Origin: Candidatus Lachnoclostridium pullistercoris
GTDB taxonomy: Bacteria; Bacillota; Clostridia; Lachnospirales; Lachnospiraceae
Assembly: GCA_019119775.1 (NCBI GenBank)
Contig: DWWL01000078.1
Span: forward strand, 1-40,442
Length of the DNA: 40,442 bases
Direction: 5' to 3'
The notes beneath the pieces were generated by a model, which was given only the letters and a program-made list of their open reading frames with translations, was not told the origin of the DNA and did not search any database. A program made the translations under genes and the position numbers. Shown piece after piece: positions 7,056 through 15,211 of the stretch (the stretch's first letter is position 1; each line of letters begins with the position of its first letter).

Positions 7056-9281
7056 ATGAACATTTTATACGATGAATCCAGCAGAACGTTTCATTTATAC
7101 AACGACGAAATCAGCTATATCATGATCATTCTCCCGAACGGCCAGATGGGACAGCTCTATTTCGGGAAAAAACTTCACCCGGGGAGAGATTATTCCCACC
7201 TGCTGGAGATGATCCCCCGCTCTATGGCTTCTTACGTTTTTGAAGGCGAGAGAACATTATCACTGGAACATGTGAGACAGGAGTACGGAGTGTACGGTTC
7301 TTCCGACTACCGCTTCCCCGCAGTGGAGATCCTTCAGAAGAACGGCAGCCGGATCTCTGATTTTCAGTATCAGTCCCACCGGATCCAGGCCGGAAAGCCG
7401 GCTCTTCCCGGCCTGCCCGCCACCTATACGGAATCTGACAGCGAGGCCATGACCCTCATCCTGACCCTGCTCGACCCTGTGACCGGCGTGCAGCTGGAAC
7501 TTCTCTACACCCTGTTCGCCCAGGGAGGCATCATCGCCCGCAGCGCCTCTTTCTCCAACCGCGGAAATGAGCCGCTCCATCTGTTAAAGGCCATGAGTCT
7601 CTGCCTGGACCTGCCGGACTGCAGCTACGACTGGATCCAGTTTTCCGGAGCCTGGTCCAGGGAGCGCCATCCCCGCATGCACCGTCTGGAGGAAGGCATC
7701 CAGTCTGTCGGCAGCATGAGGGGCCACTCTTCCCATGAACACAACCCGTTCCTCATCTTAAAGCGGCCGTCCGCCGACGAATTCCAGGGTGAGGCTATGG
7801 GATTTTCCCTGATCTACAGCGGAAATTTCCTGGCTCAGGCCGAGGTGGACACCCACGGCACAACCCGCGTGCTCTTAGGCATCCATCCGGAGTGGTTTGA
7901 CTGGAAGCTGGAGCCGGGAGAATCCTTCCAGACGCCGGAGGCTGTGATGGTTTACACCAGCCAGGGGCTGAACCGCTTAAGCCAGACGTTCCACCGGCTG
8001 TACCGGACCCGCCTGGCCAGGGGATTCTGGCGCGACCGGGAGCGGCCTGTGCTGATCAACAACTGGGAAGCCACCTATTTTGATTTTACGGAGGAAAAAC
8101 TCCTGACTCTGGCAAAGACGGCCGCCTCCGCCGGCATCGAGCTGTTTGTGCTGGACGACGGCTGGTTCGGAAAGCGGCTGAGCGACCGCGCCGGACTGGG
8201 CGACTGGAGGGCCAACCGGGACCGGCTGCCGAACGGCATTTCCGGCCTGGCGGAAAAGATCGAAGCCCTGGGGATGAAGCTCGGCCTCTGGTTTGAGCCG
8301 GAGATGGTCAACAAGGATTCTTCCCTTTACCGGGAACATCCTGACTGGATCCTGTCCGTTCCGGGGCGGAACCAGTCCCACGGCAGATACCAGCATGTGC
8401 TGGATTTTTCCAGAAAAGAAGTGGTGGACGCCATCTTCCAGATGATGTCCGACATTTTAAAGGACGGAAAAGTTTCCTATGTGAAGTGGGATATGAACCG
8501 CAGCATCACAGAGTGCTGGTCCGCCGCTCTCCCCGCCGACCGCCAGGGAGAGGTGTTCCACCGGTACATTCTCGGGGTGTACAGTCTGTATGAGCGGCTG
8601 AACCAGGCATTTCCCCATGTGCTGTTTGAGTCCTGCGCCAGCGGGGGCGGCCGTTTTGATCCCGGCCTGCTCTACTACGCGCCCCAGGGCTGGGTCAGCG
8701 ACGACACGGACGCCATTGAGCGCTTGAAGATCCAGTACGGGACCTCCTACTGCTACCCGGTCAGCTGCATGGGAGCCCACGTTTCCGCCATTCCCAACCA
8801 TCAGGTCGGCCGGAACACGCCCTTAAACACGAGAGCCAATGTGGCCTGCTTCGGCACGTCCGGATATGAGCTGGATTTAAACCGTCTCTCCCCGGAGGAG
8901 CTGGAGGAGATCCGGGCGCAGGTGGATTTCATGAAAAAATGGAGAAAGCTGCTCCAGTTCGGAACTTTCTACCGCCTGAGCAGTCCTTTCGAGGGAAATA
9001 CCGCCTCCTGGATGACGGTAAATGACAGCAGAACACAGGCCATCGTCGGCTGGTACCGCATCTTAAATACTCCCAACCCGCCCTACACCCGCCTGCGCCT
9101 GACGGGACTTGACCCGAACCGCCTCTACCGGGTGCGGGAGGATGACCGGTTCCTGGGAGAATTTTACGGGGACGAGCTGATGAACGCCGGCCTCATCACC
9201 AGCGACTCCGGTTCCGGAGAGGCGTTAGAGGGGCGGAAAGCCAGCTGTGACTTTGAATCGCGTATTTATGTGCTGGAGTGA
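7056..9281 (+). CDS. Alpha-galactosidase, GH36
   Basis: This 741-residue intracellular enzyme (no signal peptide) hydrolyses terminal alpha-1,6-galactosides such as raffinose and melibiose. The N-terminal beta-supersandwich is followed by a TIM barrel with LFVLDDGWFG (Asp367, Asp368), the nucleophile motif KWDMNR (Asp479) and the acid/base segment WVSDDTDAIERL (Asp549). These positions match Asp478 and Asp548 known in the Geobacillus enzyme. GLWFEPEMVN and FESCASGGGRFD are further family signatures. The length is normal and AAGGAGG precedes the ATG. It follows two AraC regulators, with the matching PTS permease truncated on the other side, so substrate entry must now use another transporter. 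Confidence 0.95.
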   Translation: MNILYDESSRTFHLYNDEISYIMIILPNGQMGQLYFGKKLHPGRDYSHLLEMIPRSMASYVFEGERTLSLEHVRQEYGVYGSSDYRFPAVEILQKNGSRISDFQYQSHRIQAGKPALPGLPATYTESDSEAMTLILTLLDPVTGVQLELLYTLFAQGGIIARSASFSNRGNEPLHLLKAMSLCLDLPDCSYDWIQFSGAWSRERHPRMHRLEEGIQSVGSMRGHSSHEHNPFLILKRPSADEFQGEAMGFSLIYSGNFLAQAEVDTHGTTRVLLGIHPEWFDWKLEPGESFQTPEAVMVYTSQGLNRLSQTFHRLYRTRLARGFWRDRERPVLINNWEATYFDFTEEKLLTLAKTAASAGIELFVLDDGWFGKRLSDRAGLGDWRANRDRLPNGISGLAEKIEALGMKLGLWFEPEMVNKDSSLYREHPDWILSVPGRNQSHGRYQHVLDFSRKEVVDAIFQMMSDILKDGKVSYVKWDMNRSITECWSAALPADRQGEVFHRYILGVYSLYERLNQAFPHVLFESCASGGGRFDPGLLYYAPQGWVSDDTDAIERLKIQYGTSYCYPVSCMGAHVSAIPNHQVGRNTPLNTRANVACFGTSGYELDLNRLSPEELEEIRAQVDFMKKWRKLLQFGTFYRLSSPFEGNTASWMTVNDSRTQAIVGWYRILNTPNPPYTRLRLTGLDPNRLYRVREDDRFLGEFYGDELMNAGLITSDSGSGEALEGRKASCDFESRIYVLE

Positions 9282-9309
9282 AAGATCCGCTCTCCCTCCA
9301 AGTGCGGAA

Positions 9310-9350
9310 GGCGGCTGCCCATGTGAATGGGGCAGCCGCCTTCCTTTTTT
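9310..9350 (+). terminator. Intrinsic terminator after the GH36 gene
   Basis: GGCGGCTGCCC (9310-9320) pairs with GGGGCAGCCGCC ending at 9340, followed by TTCCTTTTTT. On the minus strand the same hairpin lies after nothing but would mark the 3' side of pnp only without a T tract, so it chiefly serves the plus strand. Confidence 0.9.
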
Positions 9351-9358
9351 CTGTATCT

Positions 9359-11464
9359 TTATTTTCCGCTCTTCGGATTCAAATCCTGGGGACGCATGCT
9401 TAAGTTCACGCGGCCCATCTTGTCGATCTCGATCACTTTCACCGTGACCTCATCGCCGATGTTTACCACATCCTCCACTTTGCCCACACGCTTGTCGGAG
9501 AGCTTGGAGATGTGCACCATGCCGTCCTTGTTGGGAGCCAGCTCCACAAAGGCGCCGAAGTTCATGATGCGGACTACCTTGCCGTTCATGATCATGCCCG
9601 GCTCCAGATCGGTCACAATGCTCTTGATGATGGAGATGGCCTTGTCAATCATGGCCTTGTCGGTGCCGCATACATTGACAGCTCCGTCGTCGGTGATATC
9701 GATCTTAACGCCTGTCTCCTCGATGATCTTGTTGATCACCTTGCCCTGCTTTCCTACCACATCGCCGATCTTGGAAGGATCGATCATGATCTGCTCGATC
9801 TTGGGAGCGTAGGGGCTTAAGTTCTTTCTGGGCTCTGCGATCACCGGCTTCATCACATTGTCAAGGATATAAAGTCTCGCCTCTCTGGTGCGGGCGATTG
9901 CCTCCTCGATGATGGGGCGGGTCAGTCCATGGATCTTGATATCCATCTGGATGGCAGTGATTCCCTTGTGGGTTCCACCCACCTTGAAATCCATATCTCC
10001 AAAGAAGTCTTCCAGGCCCTGGATATCGGTCAGCACGATGTAGTCGTCGTCCGTCTCGCCTGTCACCAGTCCGCAGGAAATACCTGCCACCGGAGCCTTG
10101 ATCGGCACGCCTGCCGCCATCAGGGAAAGGGTGGACGCGCAGATGCTGGCCTGAGAAGTAGAGCCGTTGGACTCCATCGTCTCAGACACGGTGCGGATGG
10201 CGTAGGGGAATTCTTCCTCGGAGGGAAGAACCGGTACCAGAGCTCTCTCTGCCAGCGCTCCGTGGCCGATCTCACGGCGTCCCGGTCCTCTGGAAGGCTT
10301 CGTCTCGCCTACTGAGAAGGACGGGAAGTTGTAGTGGTGCATATATCTCTTGGATGTCTCTGTCACATCCAGTCCGTCGATCTTCTGAGCCTCGGACAGA
10401 GGAGCCAGCGTACATGCGTTTAAAATCTGGGTCTGTCCGCGGGTGAACATGCCGGAACCGTGCACTCTGGGCAGAACGTCGATCTCTGCTGCCAGGGGAC
10501 GGATCTCCGTGATGGCACGGCCGTCGGGACGCTTGTGATCCTTTAAGATCATCTTGCGCACGGTCTTCTTCTCATACTGATAGATTGCGTCGCCTAAGAG
10601 AGCCAGCCACTCTTCGTTCTCCGCGAAGGCTTCCTCCAGCTTCTCCGTGATGGCTGCGATGTTGTTCTCTCTGGTCTGCTTGTCGTCGGTAAATACAGCC
10701 TCTTCCATCTCCTCCGGGCTCACCAGCTCGCGGATCGCTGCAAACAGCTCCTCCGGAACGGCACAGCTCTCATAGGTGTGCTTCTCTTTTCCGCACTCTG
10801 CCACGATCTGATCGATGAATTTGATGATCTCCTGGTTTACCTCGTGAGCCTTGAAAATGGCGTCGATCATGGTCTGCTCCGGCACCTCGTTGGCTCCGGC
10901 CTCGATCATGATGACCTTCTCTCTGGTGGACGCCACGGTCAGAGCCATGTCTGATACCTTTTTCTGCTCAGAAGTGGGGTTGATGATAAACTGGCCGTCG
11001 ATTAAGCCCACCTGAGTCATAGCGCAGGGGCCGTCAAAAGGAATGTCGGAAATGCAGGTGGCGATAGCGGATCCCAGCATTGCGGTCAGCTCCGGGCTGC
11101 AGTCCGGGTCCACGCTCATCACCAGATTGTCCAGGGTCACATCGTTGCGGTAGTCCTTCGGGAACAGGGGCCGCATGGGACGGTCGATAACGCGGGAGGT
11201 GAGGATGGCGTTCTCAGAAGCCTTTCCCTCTCTCTTGTTGAAACCTCCGGGGATCTTGCCCACGGAGTACATTTTCTCTTCATATTCCACGCTCAGGGGG
11301 AAGAAATCGATTCCCTCTCTGGGTTTTGCGGACGCGGTAGCTGTGGAAAGCACCACCGTGTCTCCATAGTGCATGAACGCGGCGCCGTTTGCCTGAGCCG
11401 CTACTCTTCCTACATCCACTGTCAGTGTTCTGCCTGCCAGTTCCATGGAAAAACTCTTGTACAT
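9359..11464 (-). CDS. pnp: Polyribonucleotide nucleotidyltransferase (PNPase)
   Basis: The 701-residue protein degrades RNA 3' to 5' using phosphate. Two RNase PH domains are present, the second holding FTRGQTQILNACTL and VSETMESNGSTSQASICAST. A KH domain follows (IGDVVGKQGKVINKIIEETG) and then a C-terminal S1 domain (GMIMNGKVVRIMNFGAFVEL). The start is MYKSFSMEL at 11464, since AAAGGAGA lies six bases upstream; a longer frame to 11515 runs through a hairpin and lacks a ribosome site. It is downstream of rpsO, the conserved bacterial order, with a 396-bp structured spacer. The leader hairpin at 11491-11544 suggests post-transcriptional control. Confidence 0.98.
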   Translation of the reverse strand: MYKSFSMELAGRTLTVDVGRVAAQANGAAFMHYGDTVVLSTATASAKPREGIDFFPLSVEYEEKMYSVGKIPGGFNKREGKASENAILTSRVIDRPMRPLFPKDYRNDVTLDNLVMSVDPDCSPELTAMLGSAIATCISDIPFDGPCAMTQVGLIDGQFIINPTSEQKKVSDMALTVASTREKVIMIEAGANEVPEQTMIDAIFKAHEVNQEIIKFIDQIVAECGKEKHTYESCAVPEELFAAIRELVSPEEMEEAVFTDDKQTRENNIAAITEKLEEAFAENEEWLALLGDAIYQYEKKTVRKMILKDHKRPDGRAITEIRPLAAEIDVLPRVHGSGMFTRGQTQILNACTLAPLSEAQKIDGLDVTETSKRYMHHYNFPSFSVGETKPSRGPGRREIGHGALAERALVPVLPSEEEFPYAIRTVSETMESNGSTSQASICASTLSLMAAGVPIKAPVAGISCGLVTGETDDDYIVLTDIQGLEDFFGDMDFKVGGTHKGITAIQMDIKIHGLTRPIIEEAIARTREARLYILDNVMKPVIAEPRKNLSPYAPKIEQIMIDPSKIGDVVGKQGKVINKIIEETGVKIDITDDGAVNVCGTDKAMIDKAISIIKSIVTDLEPGMIMNGKVVRIMNFGAFVELAPNKDGMVHISKLSDKRVGKVEDVVNIGDEVTVKVIEIDKMGRVNLSMRPQDLNPKSGK

Positions 11465-11490
11465 GGTCTGTCTCCTTTTCTTATTATTTC

Positions 11491-11544
11491 CGCGGGCAGC
11501 GAGCCAGACGGACATGTCTGCATGTCCATTTGGCGGCTGCCGCG
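11491..11544 (-). promoter_or_regulatory. Long hairpin in the pnp leader
   Basis: On the minus strand CGCGGCAGC...GGACATG CAGA CATGTCC...GCTGCCCGCG folds back on itself. The central 7-base stem (GGACATG/CATGTCC) is perfect, then TGGC/GCCA, then GGCAGC/GCTGCC, ending in CGCG pairs. It ends about 27 bases before the pnp ATG. In E. coli a long double-stranded pnp leader is cut by RNase III and then used in PNPase autoregulation. The placement and shape here are analogous, but function is inferred. Confidence 0.6.
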
Positions 11545-11551
11545 AGGGTTA

Positions 11552-11613
11552 AAAACCCCCGCTTCTGTGCTGCGCTGCTAGTTTAGTGCCCCGCAGCTTC
11601 CTGCGGGGTTTTT
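11552..11613. promoter_or_regulatory. Mutually exclusive hairpins with T tracts at both ends (rpsO-pnp spacer)
   Basis: On the plus strand CCCCGCAG (11589-11596), CTTC, CTGCGGGG (11601-11608) and TTTTT form a good intrinsic terminator facing opposite to rpsO and pnp. On the minus strand the same CCCCGC can instead pair with a downstream GCGGGGG followed by TTTTT (11552-11563), which would terminate the rpsO transcript. The two pairings exclude each other, as in attenuators. This may be a simple transcript-end structure for rpsO, or an end for an antisense RNA. Confidence 0.45.
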
Positions 11614-11797
11614 GACTTCTGATGCCGGTTTCCTTCAGGCAGAAGACGCCGAAACTACTGAACGACGCAGGAAATTTCTCCATCCGGCCTGAATGCGCCT
11701 GACGGTTTCCTTCGCCCTTCAGCGGTCCCGGAGTGTACTTCTGCCGGTGCCGCAGCTGCCGCTGCCTGCCCCTCGATCCGGTCCGCGGCTGCCGTTC
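11614..11797. other. GC-rich remainder of the rpsO-pnp spacer
   Basis: No convincing gene is present. The 11-base word CGGTTTCCTTC occurs at 11626-11636 and again at 11703-11713, within partly similar surroundings. A short minus-strand frame of 68 codons covers this part but has no ribosome site or protein-like composition. The segment might be a structured RNA, but I recognise no known riboswitch consensus. Confidence 0.3.
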
Positions 11798-11847
11798 CGT
11801 ATAAAGCCTTTATACGAAACGTAGGGTGGAGTCTGTTCTCCACCCTA
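11798..11847 (-). terminator. Two hairpins directly after rpsO
   Basis: TAGGGTGGAG (11822-11831) pairs perfectly with CTCCACCCTA (11838-11847), and next to it CGTATAAAG pairs with CTTTATACG (11798-11816). Neither is followed by a strong T tract, so they more likely protect or process the rpsO 3' end than stop transcription completely. Read-through into pnp is expected. Confidence 0.5.
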
Positions 11848-11860
11848 AGTCCTTGTCTCA

Positions 11861-12127
11861 TTACTTTCTGATGCCTAACTTCTCGATCAGAGCACGGTAG
11901 CCCTCCAGATCATTCTCCTTTAAGTAGTTTAAGAGACCACGTCTCTGTCCTACCATCTTTAACAGACCTCTTCTGGAGTGATGATCCTTCTGATTCTTCT
12001 GTAAATGCTCGGTCAGCTCGGTAATTCTTGCGGTCAGCAGTGCGATCTGAACCTCCGGTGAACCGGTATCTCCCGGCTTTCTTCCATACTCTGCGATAAT
12101 AGCTGCTTTCTTCTCCTTTGAAATCAT
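11861..12127 (-). CDS. rpsO: 30S ribosomal protein S15
   Basis: The 88-residue protein is full length for S15, which binds the central domain of 16S rRNA early in 30S assembly. The signature [20 protein letters not shown] and [14 protein letters not shown] are clear. The ATG at 12125-12127 follows GGAGG at eight bases; the upstream extension of the frame is untranslated leader. It is driven by the promoter at 12247-12275 and followed by a long structured spacer and pnp. Confidence 0.98.
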   Translation of the reverse strand: MISKEKKAAIIAEYGRKPGDTGSPEVQIALLTARITELTEHLQKNQKDHHSRRGLLKMVGQRRGLLNYLKENDLEGYRALIEKLGIRK

Positions 12128-12240
12128 GATGATTTCCTCCTTTTGCTTAATATAAAATATAAGTAGTTTCTCACCGTGCACCAAGCCTCCGGTTGGAGCA
12201 TCCAGGAAACTGGGCGGACGGCGTGCGCATAATTGCATAC
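12128..12240 (-). promoter_or_regulatory. rpsO 5' leader, possible S15 autoregulatory element
   Basis: The leader is about 113 nt from the predicted start point to the ATG. It contains CTCC-AACC-GGAG and other short GC-rich complementary segments near 12180-12235. In several Firmicutes S15 represses its own mRNA through leader structures. I see only a plausible structured region of suitable size and position, not a definite match to a known consensus. Confidence 0.3.
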
Positions 12241-12246
12241 CTGATG

Positions 12247-12275
12247 AGTGTAGCATAGGAGAAGGAATTTGTCAA
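12247..12275 (-). promoter_or_regulatory. rpsO promoter
   Basis: On the minus strand TTGACA (12270-12275) and TACACT (12247-12252) are separated by exactly 17 bases. The -35 box overlaps the last codons of larE, so rpsO has its own promoter even though larE lies directly upstream on the same strand and no terminator separates them. Confidence 0.8.
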
Positions 12276-13114
12276 TTTTGAATTTCTGGCATCTTCTCTT
12301 TTCGGATGTGCACATCCATGCTTCCGGAGCGGAATCCTTCCAGATCCAGGGTGACATAGACAAACCCCATCTCTTTTAAACGGCTGGTAAGCTCTTTCCG
12401 CAGAGCCAGAACCTGTTCCATCCGCTCCTGATCCGCCTCAATGCGGGCCACGTCGCCGTGAAGGCGGAGGCGGACATTTCCTCCGATCAGCTCCCTAAGA
12501 AGCGCCTCCCCCTCCTCGATCTGTTTCAGCACCTTATAATTTAACTCTGCGCCGTAGGGCAGGCGGGTGGCCATGCAGGGAGTGGACGGCCTGGACGCTG
12601 CGGAAATGCCGTACTCTGCCGCCAGGGCCTTCACCTCCGCTTTGGTGAGCCCGGCCTCCGCCAGGGGGCTTTTCACCCCCAGCTCCCTGACTGCCCGGAT
12701 CCCGGGGCGGTAGACGTGAAGATCATCCTCATTCGTTCCCTCCATCGCCACAGAGATCTGCTTTTGGGCCGCAAACTCCAGCAGTTTTCCAAACAGCTGC
12801 TTTTTGCACAGATAGCACCTGTCCGGGGGATTGGAGCAGATCTCCTCCATCTCCAGCTCGTCCACCGTGATCACCACGTGGACGCCTCCCAGCTCTGCCG
12901 CCACCTTTCTGGCATTTTCCAGGTCGCAGGCTGGGTGGAGGCGGCTGTCAAATGTCACCGCATACACCGTAGTCCCATGGGCAGCGGCACTGTCAGCCGC
13001 CAGCTTTAACAGCAGGCTGCTGTCCACGCCGCCGGAGAAAGCCAGACAGACGTCCTGCCTGCCGTACTCCTCCATGAGAGCCAGCAGGCGCGCCTTCTTT
13101 TCACTGCTGCCCAT
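12272..13114 (-). CDS. larE: LarE-type sulfur transferase for nickel-pincer cofactor synthesis
   Basis: LarE adenylates the cofactor precursor and inserts sulfur to make the bis-thiocarboxylate that will hold nickel. The 280-residue protein has the PP-loop motif SGGVDS (27-32) and the conserved PSTPCMATR, whose Cys180 corresponds to the sacrificial Cys176 of the Lactiplantibacillus enzyme. It also has Cys100 and Cys103 (RCYLCKK). Three cysteines of this kind are reported to hold an iron-sulfur cluster in catalytic LarE enzymes such as that of Thermotoga, so this protein may use the cluster route rather than sacrifice its own cysteine; that is inference. Its ATG overlaps the larC stop in TGATG. 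It is the last gene of the nik-lar operon. Confidence 0.93.
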   Translation of the reverse strand: MGSSEKKARLLALMEEYGRQDVCLAFSGGVDSSLLLKLAADSAAAHGTTVYAVTFDSRLHPACDLENARKVAAELGGVHVVITVDELEMEEICSNPPDRCYLCKKQLFGKLLEFAAQKQISVAMEGTNEDDLHVYRPGIRAVRELGVKSPLAEAGLTKAEVKALAAEYGISAASRPSTPCMATRLPYGAELNYKVLKQIEEGEALLRELIGGNVRLRLHGDVARIEADQERMEQVLALRKELTSRLKEMGFVYVTLDLEGFRSGSMDVHIRKEKMPEIQN

Positions 13115-14448
13115 CAGTTCTTTTCCCCCTTCTCTGCCGCCCGCTGAATGCAGGCGTATGCCTCCTGGAAGGAAAGACCGCTATTTTCGCACAGCTCTCT
13201 CACGCTCTCATATTCCGGATAAATAAATTTTCGGCCATTTCTCCCGCAGATCTTCGCCTCAGCGCGGCCCCAGTCCGTCTCCACCGTCACCGGCCGACGG
13301 TCCAGAACGGTGCGGCTTAAAGGGTAGCGGCGGATGCCGATGGTGGTGGTGTGGAGGAAAATGATCTCCTCCAGCGCCTCTCTCTCGCTCTCCCGGCAAA
13401 CCACGGAAAGCTCATAGGCCGGACGGTTTTTCTTCATCTGGATCGCCGTGTAGTAGGCGTCCAGAGCGCCGGCCTCCATCAGTTTTTCCATGGTGTAGCC
13501 CAGGGCTTCTCCCGTACAGTCGTCAATGTTCGTCTCCAGCTTCCAGAGCGTATCCGGTTTCTCCTCCTTCGGACAGAGGATCATGGCCCGGAGAATATTG
13601 GCCTGCTTAAAGTCTTTATTGCCGGCGCCGATGCCGATCTTCTCAATGGTGTAGTGGGCGGGAAGCTCTTCTCCGCTGCCGATGGCTGCAGCTATGGCCG
13701 CGCCGGTAGGCGTTACCATCTCTCCCTCATTGTCGGTAAAATGGAGCTCCAGGCCATGGGCCGCCGCGATGTTGGCCGTAGCCGGAACGGGGACCGGCAT
13801 GACGCCGTGCTGGCAGCGGACGCAGCCCCGTCCCTCCGCCAGAGGCGACACGATCACGTTTTTAATTCCCAGATCGTCCAGCAGGATAGCAGTGCTCACA
13901 ATGTCGACGATGGAATCTACCGCCCCCACCTCATGGAAATGAACTTCCTCGATAGGAAGACCGTGGGCTTTGGACTCCGCCTCCGCCACGATCTCAAACA
14001 TCTTCCTGGCCAGGGCCTTCACCTCTTCCCGGTCGTCCAGACGGTCTATGATCTCATAGATGTCGTGGAGGTTGCGGTGTACATGGGGATGGCCGTGGGG
14101 GTCATGGGGATGATCGTGAGGATGGTCATGCGGATGATCATGGTCATGGGCGTGATCGCTCTCCGGGCCGTGGCCGTGCTCGTGGCTGTGGTCATGTTCC
14201 GGGCTGTGGTCATCCTCGTGCTCATGCTCATGCCCGTGCTCTGCGCCCTCCTCCAGATGAACATCAAAGTCAAAGGCGTCGATCCCGCATTTTTTCGTTC
14301 TGCCAAAGTGCAGATGATAGCCGTCCACCTTCAGGCTCTTAAGGCCCTGCTCCAGCCGCTCTCTGCTGGCCCCCAGATCCAGAAGGGCCCCCACCGTCAT
14401 ATCTCCGCTGATTCCTGAACTGCATTCCAGATACAAAATTTTTTCCAT
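13114..14448 (-). CDS. larC: LarC nickel insertion protein (single-frame form)
   Basis: LarC is the CTP-dependent cyclometallase that inserts nickel into the pincer nucleotide. The 444-residue protein starts with ECSSGISGDMTVGALLDLG, carries HFHEVGAVDSIVDIV, and ends with a complete C-terminal domain (LETNIDDCTGEALGYTMEKL). In L. plantarum larC is split into larC1 and larC2 joined by ribosomal frameshifting; here one uninterrupted frame encodes both. Residues 71-128 contain about 24 histidines in HD/HE/HG repeats, a likely nickel store or delivery region, and the DNA there is repetitive. It starts one base after the larB stop and overlaps larE. Confidence 0.96.
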   Translation of the reverse strand: MEKILYLECSSGISGDMTVGALLDLGASRERLEQGLKSLKVDGYHLHFGRTKKCGIDAFDFDVHLEEGAEHGHEHEHEDDHSPEHDHSHEHGHGPESDHAHDHDHPHDHPHDHPHDPHGHPHVHRNLHDIYEIIDRLDDREEVKALARKMFEIVAEAESKAHGLPIEEVHFHEVGAVDSIVDIVSTAILLDDLGIKNVIVSPLAEGRGCVRCQHGVMPVPVPATANIAAAHGLELHFTDNEGEMVTPTGAAIAAAIGSGEELPAHYTIEKIGIGAGNKDFKQANILRAMILCPKEEKPDTLWKLETNIDDCTGEALGYTMEKLMEAGALDAYYTAIQMKKNRPAYELSVVCRESEREALEEIIFLHTTTIGIRRYPLSRTVLDRRPVTVETDWGRAEAKICGRNGRKFIYPEYESVRELCENSGLSFQEAYACIQRAAEKGEKN

Positions 14449-14449
14449 A

Positions 14450-15193
14450 TTATTTCACCGCCAATCTGTTAATTTGTGTACTTAAATATCCTGCGCCGTA
14501 GCCGTTGTCAATATTTACCACGCTGATGCCGTTGGCACAGGAATTGATCATGGTCAGAAGGGCAGAAAGCCCTTTAAAATTCGCTCCGTAGCCCACAGAG
14601 GTGGGGACTGCGATCACCGGATTTTCCACCAGGCCGGCGATCACCGTTCCCAGCGCTCCCTCCATCCCGGCCACCGCCACCACGCAGTTGGCCTTCTGGA
14701 TCCTCTCCCGCTGGGCTAAAAGCCTGTGGATGCCGGCCACTCCCACGTCGTAGATCCGGTCCACACAGCTCCCGAAAAATTCCGCCGTCTGGGCCGCCTC
14801 CTCCGCCACGGGAATGTCCGCCGTTCCTCCGGTGCAGACTGCGATGCAGCCCACTTTCTCCTTTTCTCCCTGCTCCGCCCTGATGATCCGGGAAACCGGG
14901 TCATAAACCGCCTGGGGCACCGCCGCCTTCACCAGCTCATACTGCCGCCTGTCGGCTCTGGTTCCCAGCACCTCTCCGTTTCTCTCATACAGGCGCTTAA
15001 AGATCTCCACCAGATATTCATCCGGTTTTCCCTGACAGAACACTGTCTCCGGAAAGCCGGAGCGCAGTTTCCGGTGAAAGTCCAGCTTGGCAAACCCCAG
15101 ATCCTCGTAGGGGAGATCTTTCAGCTGGCTTTCCGCCGCCTCCAGGCTCATCTCCCCCGACTGAACCTGCCTCAAAAGTTCTCTTATCTCCAT
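14450..15193 (-). CDS. larB: LarB, nicotinic acid adenine dinucleotide carboxylase/hydrolase
   Basis: LarB performs the first step of nickel-pincer nucleotide synthesis: it carboxylates the pyridinium ring of NaAD and releases AMP. The 247 residues match the family length. The N-terminal part includes KLDFHRKLRSGFPETVFCQG and the C-terminal PurE-like domain has CTGGTADIPVAEEAA, VAGMEGALGTVIAGL and PTSVGYGANFKGLSALLTM. It lies between nikE (18 bases upstream) and larC (one base downstream), so import of nickel and cofactor synthesis are co-transcribed. Confidence 0.96.
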   Translation of the reverse strand: MEIRELLRQVQSGEMSLEAAESQLKDLPYEDLGFAKLDFHRKLRSGFPETVFCQGKPDEYLVEIFKRLYERNGEVLGTRADRRQYELVKAAVPQAVYDPVSRIIRAEQGEKEKVGCIAVCTGGTADIPVAEEAAQTAEFFGSCVDRIYDVGVAGIHRLLAQRERIQKANCVVAVAGMEGALGTVIAGLVENPVIAVPTSVGYGANFKGLSALLTMINSCANGISVVNIDNGYGAGYLSTQINRLAVK

Positions 15194-15211
15194 ACGTCTC
15201 TCCTCCCCGGC

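Noticed and set aside
11655-11861. 68-codon frame in the rpsO-pnp spacer
   Set aside because: Alanine/arginine-rich filler without a ribosome site; the region is better explained as structured untranslated RNA.
14080-14250. Short tandem repeats suggesting a CRISPR or satellite
   Set aside because: They are codon repeats of the His-rich part of LarC, without unique spacers.
13351-14418. 355-codon open frame on the plus strand opposite larC
   Set aside because: It is antisense to a clearly conserved larC, has no ribosome site, and its odd composition mirrors the His repeats on the other strand.
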